Shown piece by piece: positions 29,069-38,653 of a stretch of 64,000 nucleotides of DNA (position 1 is the first letter of the stretch; the number at the start of each line of letters is the position of its first letter). The stretch lies in contig NZ_CP027295.1 in the NCBI RefSeq assembly GCF_005490785.1, forward strand, positions 186,001 to 250,000, read 5' to 3'. Both the position numbers and the translations under genes were made by a program. The notes beneath the pieces were generated by a model. That model did no database searches, had not been told where the DNA came from, and saw only the letters and a program-made list of their open reading frames with translations. Source of the stretch: Brachybacterium sp. SGAir0954. Its GTDB lineage: Bacteria; Actinomycetota; Actinomycetes; Actinomycetales; Dermabacteraceae.

Positions 29069-29106
29069 GTAACCGCGGCGAAACAGGCCGCGGCCCCTCT
29101 TGAAAC
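29069..29106 (+). promoter_or_regulatory. Candidate GlnR-type operator for the orphan binding protein
   Basis: GTAAC (29069-29073), six bases, then GAAAC (29080-29084) is a perfect GTNAC-N6-GAAAC pair. A second GAAAC follows at 29102-29106, 22 bp later. A -10-like TAACCT sits at 29117-29122, putting the pair near -50. Together with the mirror-image box at 29023-29049 it gives one back-to-back operator for two divergent units. Confidence 0.6.
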
Positions 29107-29179
29107 ACACGATCCCTAACCTCGGGCCCCACACCCGCCCGCGGCCCCGCGGCCCACCCACGCGAAGAAGGCGATCCTC

Positions 29180-30262
29180 ATGGAGACCACTCCCGCCCCT
29201 GTCCCTCGCCCCTCCCGGCGCACCGCCCTCGGCGCCGCCGCCGCGTCGATCGGAGCGCTCGCCCTCGCCGCCTGCGGCGGCTCCTCGGACGCCGCCTCCG
29301 GCGCCTCCGACGGCGGCTCCGGGGACTACGGCTCCCTGGACCTGAATCTCTCGTGGATCAAGAACGCCGAGTTCGCCGGCGAGTACCTCGCGGTGGACCG
29401 CGGGTACTTCGAGAAGGCCGGGTTCTCCTCGGTGAACCTCATCGCCGGCGGCCCCAGCGGCACCTCCACCGAGACTATGGTGCTCTCCGGCTCCGCCCTC
29501 ATCGGCACGTCCTCCCCGCTCGGCGTCGCCCCGCTGATCAAGGACGACGAGGCGCCGCTGAAGATCATCGGCACCACCTACCAGAAGAACCCCTTCACGA
29601 TCATCTCGCTCGGCGACGCGACCCCGATCACGACCCTCGCGGACCTCGCCGGGAAGCGGATCGGCGTGCAGGCCGGCGTCAACGAGACGCTCTTCGACGG
29701 CTTCCTCGCCGCGAACGGCATCGAGGCCTCCGCCCTCGAGATCGTGCCTGTGCAGTACGACCCGCAGCCCCTCGTCAACGGCGAGGTCGACGGCTTCTTC
29801 GGCTACCTCACCAATGAGGCGATCACCCTCGAGCTGGACGGGAAGGACGTCGTGAACCTGCCGCTCGCGGACAACGGGCTGCCGTTCATGGCCGAGAGCC
29901 TCGTCGTGACCCAGGAGAGCATCGAGACGAAGCGGGAGGAGCTCAAGGCCGTGCTGGTCGCCCTGATCCGCGGCTGGTCCGACGCCGTCGAGGACCCCGA
30001 GGAGGGGGCGCGGCTCGCCGTCGAGGACTTCGGCAAGGACCTGGGCCTGGACATGGAGAAGGAGACGCGCCAGGCGAAGGCCCAGGTGGACCTCGTCAGC
30101 ACCGACGAGACCGATGCGAACGGGCTGCTGACCATGTCCCAGGACCTCATGCAGAAGAACGTCGACGCGCTCGTCACCGCCGGATTCGACCTCACCCTCG
30201 AGGACTACTTCGACACCTCGCTGCTCGAGGAGGTCTACGAGGAGAACCCCGACCTGCGCTGA
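29180..30262 (+). CDS. NMT1/THI5-like substrate-binding lipoprotein, orphan copy
   Basis: This 360-aa protein is a second binding protein of the NMT1 type, with signal peptide and lipobox ALAAC (Cys near residue 33), a Gly/Ser/Ala-rich linker, and the same landmarks as the copy at 20161 (FAGEYLAVDRGYFEKAGF, GGPSGTSTE, KRIGVQAGVNE, DPQPLVNGEVDGFFG). No permease or ATPase is adjacent. I infer that it presents a second ligand to the importer at 17579-20135. It stands alone between a GlnR-like box and a strong hairpin terminator. Confidence 0.9.
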   Translation: METTPAPVPRPSRRTALGAAAASIGALALAACGGSSDAASGASDGGSGDYGSLDLNLSWIKNAEFAGEYLAVDRGYFEKAGFSSVNLIAGGPSGTSTETMVLSGSALIGTSSPLGVAPLIKDDEAPLKIIGTTYQKNPFTIISLGDATPITTLADLAGKRIGVQAGVNETLFDGFLAANGIEASALEIVPVQYDPQPLVNGEVDGFFGYLTNEAITLELDGKDVVNLPLADNGLPFMAESLVVTQESIETKREELKAVLVALIRGWSDAVEDPEEGARLAVEDFGKDLGLDMEKETRQAKAQVDLVSTDETDANGLLTMSQDLMQKNVDALVTAGFDLTLEDYFDTSLLEEVYEENPDLR

Positions 30263-30282
30263 GCGGTCGGCGCCCGAGGGAC

Positions 30283-30318
30283 GACGGGCGGGGAGGGTCG
30301 ACGCCCTCCCCGCCCGTC
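30283..30318. terminator. Bidirectional hairpin terminator
   Basis: GACGGGCGGGGAGGG at 30283-30297 pairs perfectly with its complement at 30304-30318 around a TCGACG loop (15-bp stem). It lies between the convergent 3' ends of the orphan binding protein and the RpiR regulator, with no U-tract, as usual in high-GC actinobacteria. Confidence 0.8.
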
Positions 30319-30349
30319 GCGGTTCCCCCACCCGTCCTCGGCGGGCCCC

Positions 30350-31228
30350 TCAGCGCTGCTCGAGCTCCCCGAGCTCGTCGTAGGCGGCGGTGATCCCGCG
30401 GATGCGGCGCGCGCCGTCGCTCCCCAGGAGGTTGAGCATGCCGTCGGCGAGCAGCGCGACGAGGGACATGGCCGTCGAGTAGCTGTCGAAGGCGCCGTCG
30501 GAGTCGATCGGGCACTCGATCCAGCAGTCCGCTCCGACAGCGTAGGGCCGGGCGGTGCCGTCGCCGATGAGCAGGCAGCGCGCCGGCGAGCGCTCGATCG
30601 CCGCGGCGAGGGCCGGGAACACGGCCGGCCGACGGCGGAACCCGATGAGCACGACGACGTCCTCCTCCCCGATCCCGGCGATCTCCTCCCCCACCGCCTG
30701 CCCGGGCTGCGGCGCGAGGCGCACCCCGTCCCGCGCCTGGATCAGCTGCTGGTGCAGGTGCAGGGCGACGGGGTAGCTGTTGCGCAGGCCCACGACGAGC
30801 ACCCGGCGGGCGCCGGCGAGCAGCTCCGTGCCCGTCCCGAGCGCTCCCCCGCCGAGCACGGTGAGCAGCCGGTCGTGGTTCAGCCGCTCCGTGCGGACGT
30901 GGCCCTCGATGCCCGGGCGCAGTCCCCCCGCGCCCGTGCGGGACGGCGCGGCGAGCGGGGTGCCCGACTGCCGCATGGCCCGTGTGTGCTCCTTGACCTC
31001 GCGGAAGTCCGCGAAGTCGAGCTTGCGGAACAGGCGGCTCACGGTGGCCTTGGAGACGCCGGTCTCGCGGCTGATGTCCGCCGCGCTGAACACGGCGAGG
31101 TCGCCCAGGTGCTCGAGGAGGAAGTCGGAGATCCGCCTCTCCTGCGGCGTGAGCTCGCCGTAGCGCGCGTCGATGCGGGCGTCGATCCGGGGCCCGGTGA
31201 GGACGGAGGTCCCGGTCCCGGCGCTCAT
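30350..31228 (-). CDS. RpiR-family transcriptional regulator
   Basis: This 292-aa regulator has an N-terminal helix-turn-helix (about residues 25-100, with SAADISRETGVSKATVSRLFRKL as the recognition part) and a C-terminal SIS sugar-isomerase-type ligand domain (VLVVGLRNSYPVALHL, then VVLIGFRR). RpiR proteins usually bind phosphosugars, but members near allantoin genes respond to purine breakdown products. It is third in the aminotransferase-allantoate hydrolase operon, overlapping the preceding gene by 4 bp. It is the obvious local regulator of the island beside the proposed GlnR control. Confidence 0.9.
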   Translation of the reverse strand: MSAGTGTSVLTGPRIDARIDARYGELTPQERRISDFLLEHLGDLAVFSAADISRETGVSKATVSRLFRKLDFADFREVKEHTRAMRQSGTPLAAPSRTGAGGLRPGIEGHVRTERLNHDRLLTVLGGGALGTGTELLAGARRVLVVGLRNSYPVALHLHQQLIQARDGVRLAPQPGQAVGEEIAGIGEEDVVVLIGFRRRPAVFPALAAAIERSPARCLLIGDGTARPYAVGADCWIECPIDSDGAFDSYSTAMSLVALLADGMLNLLGSDGARRIRGITAAYDELGELEQR

Positions 31229-32507
31229 CGCCGGTCCCCTCCCTCGGGCGCCCCGGTCCCGGACCGCGCGACCTCGAGCACCGCCGCCTCGAGCGCCTCG
31301 AGCGCGAGGGCGACGTCCTCCGTCGTGACGGACTCGTCGGGGTGGTGGCTGATGCCGTCGGCGCAGCGCACGAACAGCATGCCCACGTCGGTGATCGCGG
31401 CGAGGGCCATCGCGTCGTGCCCGGCGCGCGAGAACAGCTCCGGCGGCTCCGGGTCCCCGGTCGCCCGGATCCCCGTGCGCACCGCGTCCATGAGCCGCGG
31501 GGCGCAGCGCACGGCGGGCGCCGCATGGATCTGCTCGACCGTGAGCTCGAGGCGGCGCCCCGCGCAGAAGCCGCGGATCCGCTCGAGGACGAGGTCGAGG
31601 ACCTCGTCGCGCAGCGCATCGGTCTCCGCCCTCAGGTCCAGGGACATCTCCACGCGTCCGGGGACGACGTTGACGCCGCCGGGGAAGGTCTCCAGGCGGC
31701 CCACCGTCGCGATCGCCCCGTGCTCACGGGCGATCTGCTCGATGTCGAGCACCGCCCGGCTCGCCCCGATCAGCGCGTCGCGGCGGCGCTCGTAGGGGGT
31801 GCCGCCCGCGTGGCGGGCCTCGCCGGTGACGGTGAGGGCGAAGCGGCGGGCGCCCGCGATCGACGTGACCACGCCGAGCGCCCGATCCGCCTGCTCGAGG
31901 TACGGGCCCTGCTCGATGTGCACCTCGAGATACCCGGCGAGATCCTCGGGGCGCAGGGCCGCCTCGCCCACCCGCCCGGGGTCGAGGCCGAAGTCCTGGA
32001 AGGCCTGCTCCATCGTGGTGCCCTCGGCGTCGGCCAGGGCGAGCCATCCCGGTTCCCAGGTCCCGGCGAGCGCGCGGGACCCCAGGAGCGTCGCCCCGAA
32101 GCGGGTGCCCTCCTCGTCCGCGAAGGCGGCGACCTCGAGGGCGAAGGGCAGCTCGTGGGCGCGGTCGCGGAGCCGGGAGACGGCCTCCACGGCGAGCAGC
32201 ACGCCGAGGATGCCGTCGTAGCGGCCGGCGTCGGGCACCGTGTCGAGGTGGGAGGCGAGCAGCAGGGCGGGCAGCCCGGGGCGGCTCCCCTCGAGCCGGC
32301 CCCGCCGGTTGCCGGCGGCGTCCTGCCAGGTGCGCATGCCCGCCGTGGTGACGAGCTCGGCGGCGAGCGCGTCGTGGCGGGCGTGCTCGGGGGTGAGGTA
32401 CGTGCGCTCGATGCCGTCCTCGCGGGCGGAGATCGCGGCGATCCGGTCGCAGTCCGCCATGATCCGGCGGGCCGCCTCGAGCGCCTCGGCGGAGGGGGCG
32501 AGGCGGG

Positions 32508-32511
<4 letters not shown>
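31225..32511 (-). CDS. Allantoate amidohydrolase (M20 family)
   Basis: This 428-aa metallo-amidohydrolase releases ammonia and carbon dioxide from allantoate to give ureidoglycine. M20 metal ligands are visible: HLDTVPDAGRYDG, ADEEGTRFG, HIEQGP, and the late HHPDESV histidine. The related N-carbamoyl amino acid hydrolases share these motifs; the purine context decides for allantoate. The ATG overlaps the aminotransferase stop and the stop overlaps the RpiR start. Confidence 0.9.
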
Positions 32512-33752
<1,241 letters not shown>

Positions 33753-33796
33753 CGGGGTTCCGTTCTGCGGTGGTGCCGGTGTTCCGCCCCAGTCAA

Positions 33797-33823
33797 CGAA
33801 ACAGACGTTTCACGCGTGTTTCG
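33797..33823 (-). promoter_or_regulatory. Palindromic operator upstream of the aminotransferase operon
   Basis: CGAAACA at 33797-33803 and TGTTTCG at 33817-33823 form a perfect 7-bp inverted repeat over 27 bp, with a further GTTTC at 33807-33811. GTTTC-ACGCGT-GTTTC again shows the 11-bp pentamer period seen before the other island operons. It is about 45 bp from the start codon, so either RpiR or GlnR could be the binder; the symmetric part would suit RpiR. Confidence 0.5.
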
Positions 33824-33919
33824 TCCACGGTTCCGTCCCGCGAAGATTGCCCTGCGCAGGCGTGATGCGCCGGTCCCGGCCGCGGGACGCGGGCGGAATG
33901 ACCGTTCCAGCCCCGCCGC

Positions 33920-34420
33920 TCAGGCGGGGACGAGGGCCTCGAGGCGCAGCAGGGCGATCTGCCGCAGCTGCTCCGCGCGCTCGCTCCGCTCCTGCTCCTC
34001 GTCGAGCGCCAGGCGCCGCTCGAGCTCCGCGAGCATCTCCGCCTGCGAGCGGCCCGCGGCGCGGATGAGGAACACGGTGCCGAAGCGCCCCTCGTAGCGG
34101 GCGTTCGCGGCGACCCAGGCGCCGGGGTCCTCGACCCCGGCCTGCTCGGCGCGCGAGTGCGCGGCCTCCACCGCCGCGAGCCCCTGCGCCCGCTCCCCGA
34201 TCCGCGGATGGTGCGCGAGCGCGCCGCGGACCTCCGCGGCGGTCCACTCCCCGGCGAGCGCGGAGGCCGTGCCCCGCAGCTGCTCGACGTCCGCGTAGGG
34301 GCGCCCGGCGAGGATCGCCCCGGTCCAGCGGTCGATCGGGGCGCAGGCGCGCAGCGGATCCTCGAGGTCCGCGGCGGGCGCCGTGTTGAACTGCGCGAGG
34401 GTGAGGCTGCTCGGGCTCAT
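33920..34420 (-). CDS. 2-oxo-4-hydroxy-4-carboxy-5-ureidoimidazoline (OHCU) decarboxylase
   Basis: This 166-aa all-helical enzyme converts OHCU to (S)-allantoin, the third step after urate oxidase. The family pattern is intact: FNTAPAADLEDPLRAC at the start, the catalytic HPRIGE near residue 70, and YEGRFGTVFLIRAAGRS near 110. It is last in an operon with the AtzH-amidase fusion and formamidase, not beside urate oxidase. Its ATG lies within the stop region of the amidase gene (4-bp overlap). Confidence 0.95.
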   Translation of the reverse strand: MSPSSLTLAQFNTAPAADLEDPLRACAPIDRWTGAILAGRPYADVEQLRGTASALAGEWTAAEVRGALAHHPRIGERAQGLAAVEAAHSRAEQAGVEDPGAWVAANARYEGRFGTVFLIRAAGRSQAEMLAELERRLALDEEQERSERAEQLRQIALLRLEALVPA

Positions 34421-36036
34421 GGGGTCTCCTCGAGGGCGGCGGCGAGGTGGATCAGCTCCACGTCGGAGCCGGCGGGCCCCACCAGGGTGACACCGGTGGG
34501 CAGGCCCGCGGCGGTGCGCAGCGGGACGGTGACGGCGGGCAGGCCGGCGAGGCCCGCGAGGCAGGTCAGGCGCAGGGTCCGCTCGCGCTGGGCCTCGATG
34601 AGGGGGCCGCCGGCCGCGGAGTCCCGCAGCAGCGGCGCCACCGAGGAGGCCGCCGGCACCACGAGCACGCCGCCGCCGAGCCGCCCGCGCACCTCCTCCG
34701 CGGCGACGGCGCGCACCTCGCGGGCACGGCGCTCCTGCTCCGCGGTGACGGTGCGGGCGGTGCGGAAGCGGGCGGCGACGTCCGGGCCGAGGTCGCCCTC
34801 ATGGACGCGGACCCAGTCGCCGTGCGCCTGCCACGCCTCGCGCGCCTGGATCGTCCGGAAGGCGCCCAGCCATGCGGTGTGGGCCGCCTCGTCGATCGCG
34901 GCGGCGCGCTCCATGCGCCGGCTCCCGGCCCAGCGGCGCAGTGCCGCGTCGATCGCCTCGGCGACGTCGCCGTCGGCGAGCTCCACGAGACCGGGCACGG
35001 TGCGCAGGGCGGCGCCGGCGAGCATTCCGGCCCTCCCCGTCCCGGCCGCGGCGCCGTCGACGTCGTGCAGCAGCACGTCGGCGGCACGGGCGAGCGGCCC
35101 GGGGGTGCGCGCGAGCAGGCCCACGGTGTCGAAGCTCGGCGCGAGCGGCAGCAGCCCGTCGCGGGGGACGGCGCCGTGGGTGGTGCGGATCCCCCACAGC
35201 CCCTGGTAGGCGGCGGGGACGCGGATCGAGCCGCCCGTGTCCGTACCGAGGCCCAGGCTCGCGTGCCCGAGGGAGACGGCGCTCGCGGAGCCGGAGGACG
35301 AGCCGCCGCTGATGCGGTGCGGGGCGCGGGGGTTCGGCGGGGTGCCGTAGTGCGTGCTGGTGCCGGCGAGGCTGTAGGCGAGCTCGTCGGTCGCGGCGAT
35401 CCCGGTGACGGCGGCGCCCGCGCCCAGCAGCGCCTCGACCGCGGCGGCGTGGCGGGGCTCCGGGGAGGCCTCCGCGAGCCGGGCGGGGTTCCCGGCGCCG
35501 ATCCGCTGGCCGGCGACGGCGAACAGGTCCTTGACCGCGACGGTCTCCCCCGTGAGCGGGCCGCCCTCCGTGGTGGCCGGAACGAGCGGGGTGCCCACCA
35601 CCCGCCAGATCCGACGGTCCAGCGCCGGCGCCGCGACCGCCACGTGCGCGACGGCGACCTTCCAGCCGCCCTCGCCGCGCTCCCACACCTGGGTCTGCTG
35701 GCCGCGGCCCCCGCGCAGCAGCTCCGTGATCGCGACGACGACGGCGTGCCGCTCGCCGAGCGCGCGCACCTCGACGCGGACGATGCGCCGGGCCGGGGCG
35801 CCGCCGCGCCCGCCGCGGAAGGAGCTGATCGCCTCGTGCCCCACGAGCAGACCCGCCGCGTCGCCGCGGAGGGTGTCCGGGCCGGGGGCGAAGAGCGCGT
35901 CGAGGGTCGGGAGGTCGTCGGCCATGAGGGCCGTCTCGTAGGCCCAGAAGGCGTCCATGAGCCCGGGGACATCCGGGCCGTGGGGCACCGGCCGGGCCTC
36001 CGCGGCGACCGGTCCCGAGCCGCCGTCGGCGCTCAT
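34417..36036 (-). CDS. AtzH-like domain fused to an amidase-signature amidase
   Basis: This 539-aa protein starts with a small SnoaL-like domain (about residues 20-140) of the AtzH/DUF3225 type known from cyanurate/allophanate loci. The rest is an amidase-signature domain with the Ser-cisSer-Lys triad: Lys in VAVKDLFAV, GGSSSGSAS, and GTDTGGSIRVPAAYQG. The family hydrolyses small carbonyl-amides such as allophanate. In this operon (formamidase before it, OHCU decarboxylase after it) a ureido or oxamate-type intermediate of purine breakdown is plausible but not shown. The GTG/ATG overlaps on both sides indicate coupling. Confidence 0.85.
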   Translation of the reverse strand: MSADGGSGPVAAEARPVPHGPDVPGLMDAFWAYETALMADDLPTLDALFAPGPDTLRGDAAGLLVGHEAISSFRGGRGGAPARRIVRVEVRALGERHAVVVAITELLRGGRGQQTQVWERGEGGWKVAVAHVAVAAPALDRRIWRVVGTPLVPATTEGGPLTGETVAVKDLFAVAGQRIGAGNPARLAEASPEPRHAAAVEALLGAGAAVTGIAATDELAYSLAGTSTHYGTPPNPRAPHRISGGSSSGSASAVSLGHASLGLGTDTGGSIRVPAAYQGLWGIRTTHGAVPRDGLLPLAPSFDTVGLLARTPGPLARAADVLLHDVDGAAAGTGRAGMLAGAALRTVPGLVELADGDVAEAIDAALRRWAGSRRMERAAAIDEAAHTAWLGAFRTIQAREAWQAHGDWVRVHEGDLGPDVAARFRTARTVTAEQERRAREVRAVAAEEVRGRLGGGVLVVPAASSVAPLLRDSAAGGPLIEAQRERTLRLTCLAGLAGLPAVTVPLRTAAGLPTGVTLVGPAGSDVELIHLAAALEETP

Positions 36037-37127
36037 CGGCCCACCCCCGCGAGGTCCTCGACCCGGATGCGGGCGTGGACGCCCTTGACCACGTCCACCA
36101 CCTGCGAGATGTCGAAGTCCGTGGCGGCGCTGAGGTAGGCGTAGGCGTGCTCGGGATCGAGCCCCCAGCGGGCCCCGAGCAGGGCGATCGCCGCCCGCAC
36201 GCACTCCTGGACGGCCACGTCGAGGTCCTCGTCCATGCCGGTGGGCACCAGGTACCGGGAGGTCTCGGCGAGCGGCCCGGCGAGCTCCCCGAACCGCTCG
36301 AGCGCGTCCTCCCGGGCGATGACCTCGAAGCGCAGGCGGCTGCGCAGGCTCGCCTCCATCGCCGTCAGCGCGACCTCCCCGTCCCCCTGCGCGAAGTGCG
36401 GGTCGCCCACGTAGGCGAGGGCACCCTCGACCTGCACCGGCAGGTAGAGGGAGGAGCCGGCGGTGAGCAGGTTGATGTCGATGTTGCCGCCGTGGCGTCC
36501 GGGCGGCACCGAGTGCGGCCGCTCCACCTCTGCGACGGCGACGCCCATGATCCCGAGGAAGGGGCGCAGCGGGAAGCGGATCGTGCGCTCGGCCCCCTCG
36601 CGCGGGGCCATGGTGCCGAGCAGGGCGCCGTCGGCCCCCTCCTCGACCCCGGCGAAGACGCTCACCGCACCCGCGCCTCGCGGGTACTCCCCCGGCAGCG
36701 CGCCGCGTCCGTGGCGGTTGGAGACCACGCCGTAGGGGACGCGCAGCGCATGGTCCACCACGGTGATCCGCAGCAGGTCGCCGGGGAGGGCGCCGTCCAC
36801 GTGGATCGGCCCGGTGACCACGTGCGGGCCGTCGCGGCCGGGGTCGCGGTCCGGGTGCCCGGCGGCGATCGCGACCGCATCCGGGAGCACCTGCTCGACG
36901 TCGACGCCGTGCGCGGCGAAGAAGCGGCGCGGGTCCCGGCCCTGGTCCTCGAGGATGCCCTCGTGGCTCACCGTGTCCAGGACCGCCTCGTCCCCGCTGC
37001 GCAGGCGCAGCACCGGGGAGTCCGCGGCGCAGGGCAACCGGCCCCACAGGCTCGTGGTCTCCTCCGCGGGGAGATAGGCGATGCCGTCCGGCAGGTCCTC
37101 GCCGGGGCGCAGGATGGGTGTCCGCAT
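36033..37127 (-). CDS. Acetamidase/formamidase (FmdA/AmdA)
   Basis: This 364-aa enzyme of the FmdA family splits formamide or short amides to ammonia and acid. Family landmarks are VTGPIHVDGALPGDLLRITV, GGNIDINLLTAGSSLYLPVQVEGAL near the middle, and GDPHFAQGDGEVALTAME. It is first in the operon with the AtzH-amidase and OHCU decarboxylase. A GlnR-like box lies 40-55 bp upstream, which fits a nitrogen-scavenging role. Start ATG follows GAGGAGG. Confidence 0.92.
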   Translation of the reverse strand: MRTPILRPGEDLPDGIAYLPAEETTSLWGRLPCAADSPVLRLRSGDEAVLDTVSHEGILEDQGRDPRRFFAAHGVDVEQVLPDAVAIAAGHPDRDPGRDGPHVVTGPIHVDGALPGDLLRITVVDHALRVPYGVVSNRHGRGALPGEYPRGAGAVSVFAGVEEGADGALLGTMAPREGAERTIRFPLRPFLGIMGVAVAEVERPHSVPPGRHGGNIDINLLTAGSSLYLPVQVEGALAYVGDPHFAQGDGEVALTAMEASLRSRLRFEVIAREDALERFGELAGPLAETSRYLVPTGMDEDLDVAVQECVRAAIALLGARWGLDPEHAYAYLSAATDFDISQVVDVVKGVHARIRVEDLAGVGR

Positions 37128-37150
37128 GGGTCCTCCTCGGGTCGACGCTC

Positions 37151-37182
37151 ACCCTAGGGACGTGCTTTTACGTGCTTGTTAC
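37151..37182 (-). promoter_or_regulatory. Candidate GlnR box and -10 element before the formamidase operon
   Basis: On the minus strand GTAAC, six bases, GTAAA occupies 37167-37182, close to GTNAC-N6-GNAAC. A minus-strand TAGGGT at 37151-37156 is a likely -10. The glnR-like gene itself lies 0.75 kb away. Confidence 0.5.
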
Positions 37183-37227
37183 ACGCCCGTGCCGCCCGGG
37201 TTTCGCGAGGTCGATAGCGTCCGGGGC

Positions 37228-37923
37228 ATGACCGAGACCTCCACCGCCGCCGCCGTCTCCCCCGCCCGGGACACGGGGCCCGCCCTCCTGCGCCTCATGC
37301 TCGCGCTCACCTTCACCACCGGGATCGTCGACGCGATCGGCTACCTGGGCCTGGACCGGGTGTTCACCGCGAACATGACCGGCAACGTGGTGATCCTCGG
37401 GATGGCCCTCACCGGGGCGGACGACCTCCCCGTGGCGGGGCCGCTGATCGCGCTCGGCGGCTTCGTGCTCGGGGCGGTGCTCGCGGGGCGCGCGCTCGGC
37501 GGCCGCACGGGCGCCTGGAGCGCGGTGACGACCGCCCTGCTCGGCGGGGTCGCCGGGCTCGTCGTCGCCATCGGCGCGGTGCTGCTGCTGTGGGACGGGG
37601 CGCCGGAGCCGGCGCTGCTGGTGATCACCGGCGCGCTGGGCCTCGCGATGGGTGCGCAGGCCGCGACGGCCCGCGCGATCGGGGTCAAGGACGTGACGAC
37701 CGTGGTCATCACCTCGACGATCACGGGCCTCGCCATGGACTCCCCGCTCGCCGGCGGCAGCGGCGCGCTGTGGCCGCGGCGCCTGCTCGCCGTGCTGCTC
37801 ATGCTCGCGGGAGCGGCCGTGGGCGCCGCCCTGCTGCGCGTGCACGCCGGGGCGGGGCTGCTCGTGGCCGGGCTGATCTGCGCGGCGGTCGCCGCGATCG
37901 GCCACGCCCGCTGCCGGGGCTGA
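37228..37923 (+). CDS. DUF1275 (YoaK-like) membrane protein
   Basis: This 231-aa protein has about six hydrophobic segments. The family pattern is in GIVDAIGYLGLDRVFTANMTGNVVILG near the start and GLAMGAQAATAR in the second half. The biochemical role of DUF1275 is not settled. A TAGCGT 7 nt before the ATG, with no ribosome site, suggests a leaderless transcript. It is divergent from formamidase and convergent with the glnR-like gene. Confidence 0.88.
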   Translation: MTETSTAAAVSPARDTGPALLRLMLALTFTTGIVDAIGYLGLDRVFTANMTGNVVILGMALTGADDLPVAGPLIALGGFVLGAVLAGRALGGRTGAWSAVTTALLGGVAGLVVAIGAVLLLWDGAPEPALLVITGALGLAMGAQAATARAIGVKDVTTVVITSTITGLAMDSPLAGGSGALWPRRLLAVLLMLAGAAVGAALLRVHAGAGLLVAGLICAAVAAIGHARCRG

Positions 37924-37929
37924 GCCGCC

Positions 37930-38640
37930 TCAGGCGGTCTGCAGCGCGGGCTCCACGACGTCGAAGCGGTAGCCGACGTTGCGCACCGTGTGGATCGCGG
38001 AGTCGAGGCTCTCACCGAGCTTCGCCCGCAGCCGGCGCACGTGCACGTCCACGGTGCGGGTGCCGCCGAAGTAGTCGTAGCCCCACACCTCCTGCAGCAG
38101 CTGGGCACGGGTGAACACCCGGCCCGGGTGCGCGACGAGGTACTTCAGCAGCTCGAACTCCTTGAACGTCAGCTCGAGGGGCATGCCGTGCACGGAGGCG
38201 GTGAAGCTCGACTCGTCGATCAGCAGGCCACCCGCGGAGAGAAGCGCAGGTGTCGGCTCCTCCGCGGGGACGTTGCGGAGCGCGAGCCGCAGCCGGGCGT
38301 CGACCTCCGCGGCCCCGGCGGAGGGCAGCAGGTAGTCCGCGGCGCCCCAGTCCCGGTTCGCGGCCGCAAGCCCGGATTCCGCCATCACGAGCACCATCGG
38401 CAGCGCGAGCCCCGACGACTCGAGCCGCATCGCCATGTGCGGCGCCCAGGTGAGGTCCGCGGTCGCGTCGAAGACGGCGACGTCGCACTCCGGGGCGCGG
38501 CGGAGGTCCGGGAGGTCCATTCCGCAGTAATGCACCGTGTGCGGGAGCATCGCGAGGGCGCCGAGAGCCGGTCGCCGCAGCGCCGGGCGGGCGGGCGAGA
38601 TGTGCAGGACGCGCAGTGCGGAGGACATGGAACGGCTCAC
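37930..38640 (-). CDS. glnR: GlnR-like OmpR-family nitrogen response regulator
   Basis: This 236-aa protein has an N-terminal receiver-like domain without the usual acidic pocket and a C-terminal OmpR winged helix (LTFKEFELLKYL, HPGRVFTRAQLL, RTVDVHVRRLRAKL, TVRNVGYRF). The receiver with GLAAANRDWGAADYLLP and the wing sequence match actinobacterial GlnR, an orphan regulator of nitrogen assimilation. The GTG start at 38640 is preceded by AAAGGGG; ATG at 38628 is the alternative. No histidine kinase gene is adjacent, as is usual for GlnR. It lies directly beyond the purine island. Confidence 0.85.
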   Translation of the reverse strand: MSRSMSSALRVLHISPARPALRRPALGALAMLPHTVHYCGMDLPDLRRAPECDVAVFDATADLTWAPHMAMRLESSGLALPMVLVMAESGLAAANRDWGAADYLLPSAGAAEVDARLRLALRNVPAEEPTPALLSAGGLLIDESSFTASVHGMPLELTFKEFELLKYLVAHPGRVFTRAQLLQEVWGYDYFGGTRTVDVHVRRLRAKLGESLDSAIHTVRNVGYRFDVVEPALQTA

Positions 38641-38653
38641 CGGGAGACCCCTT

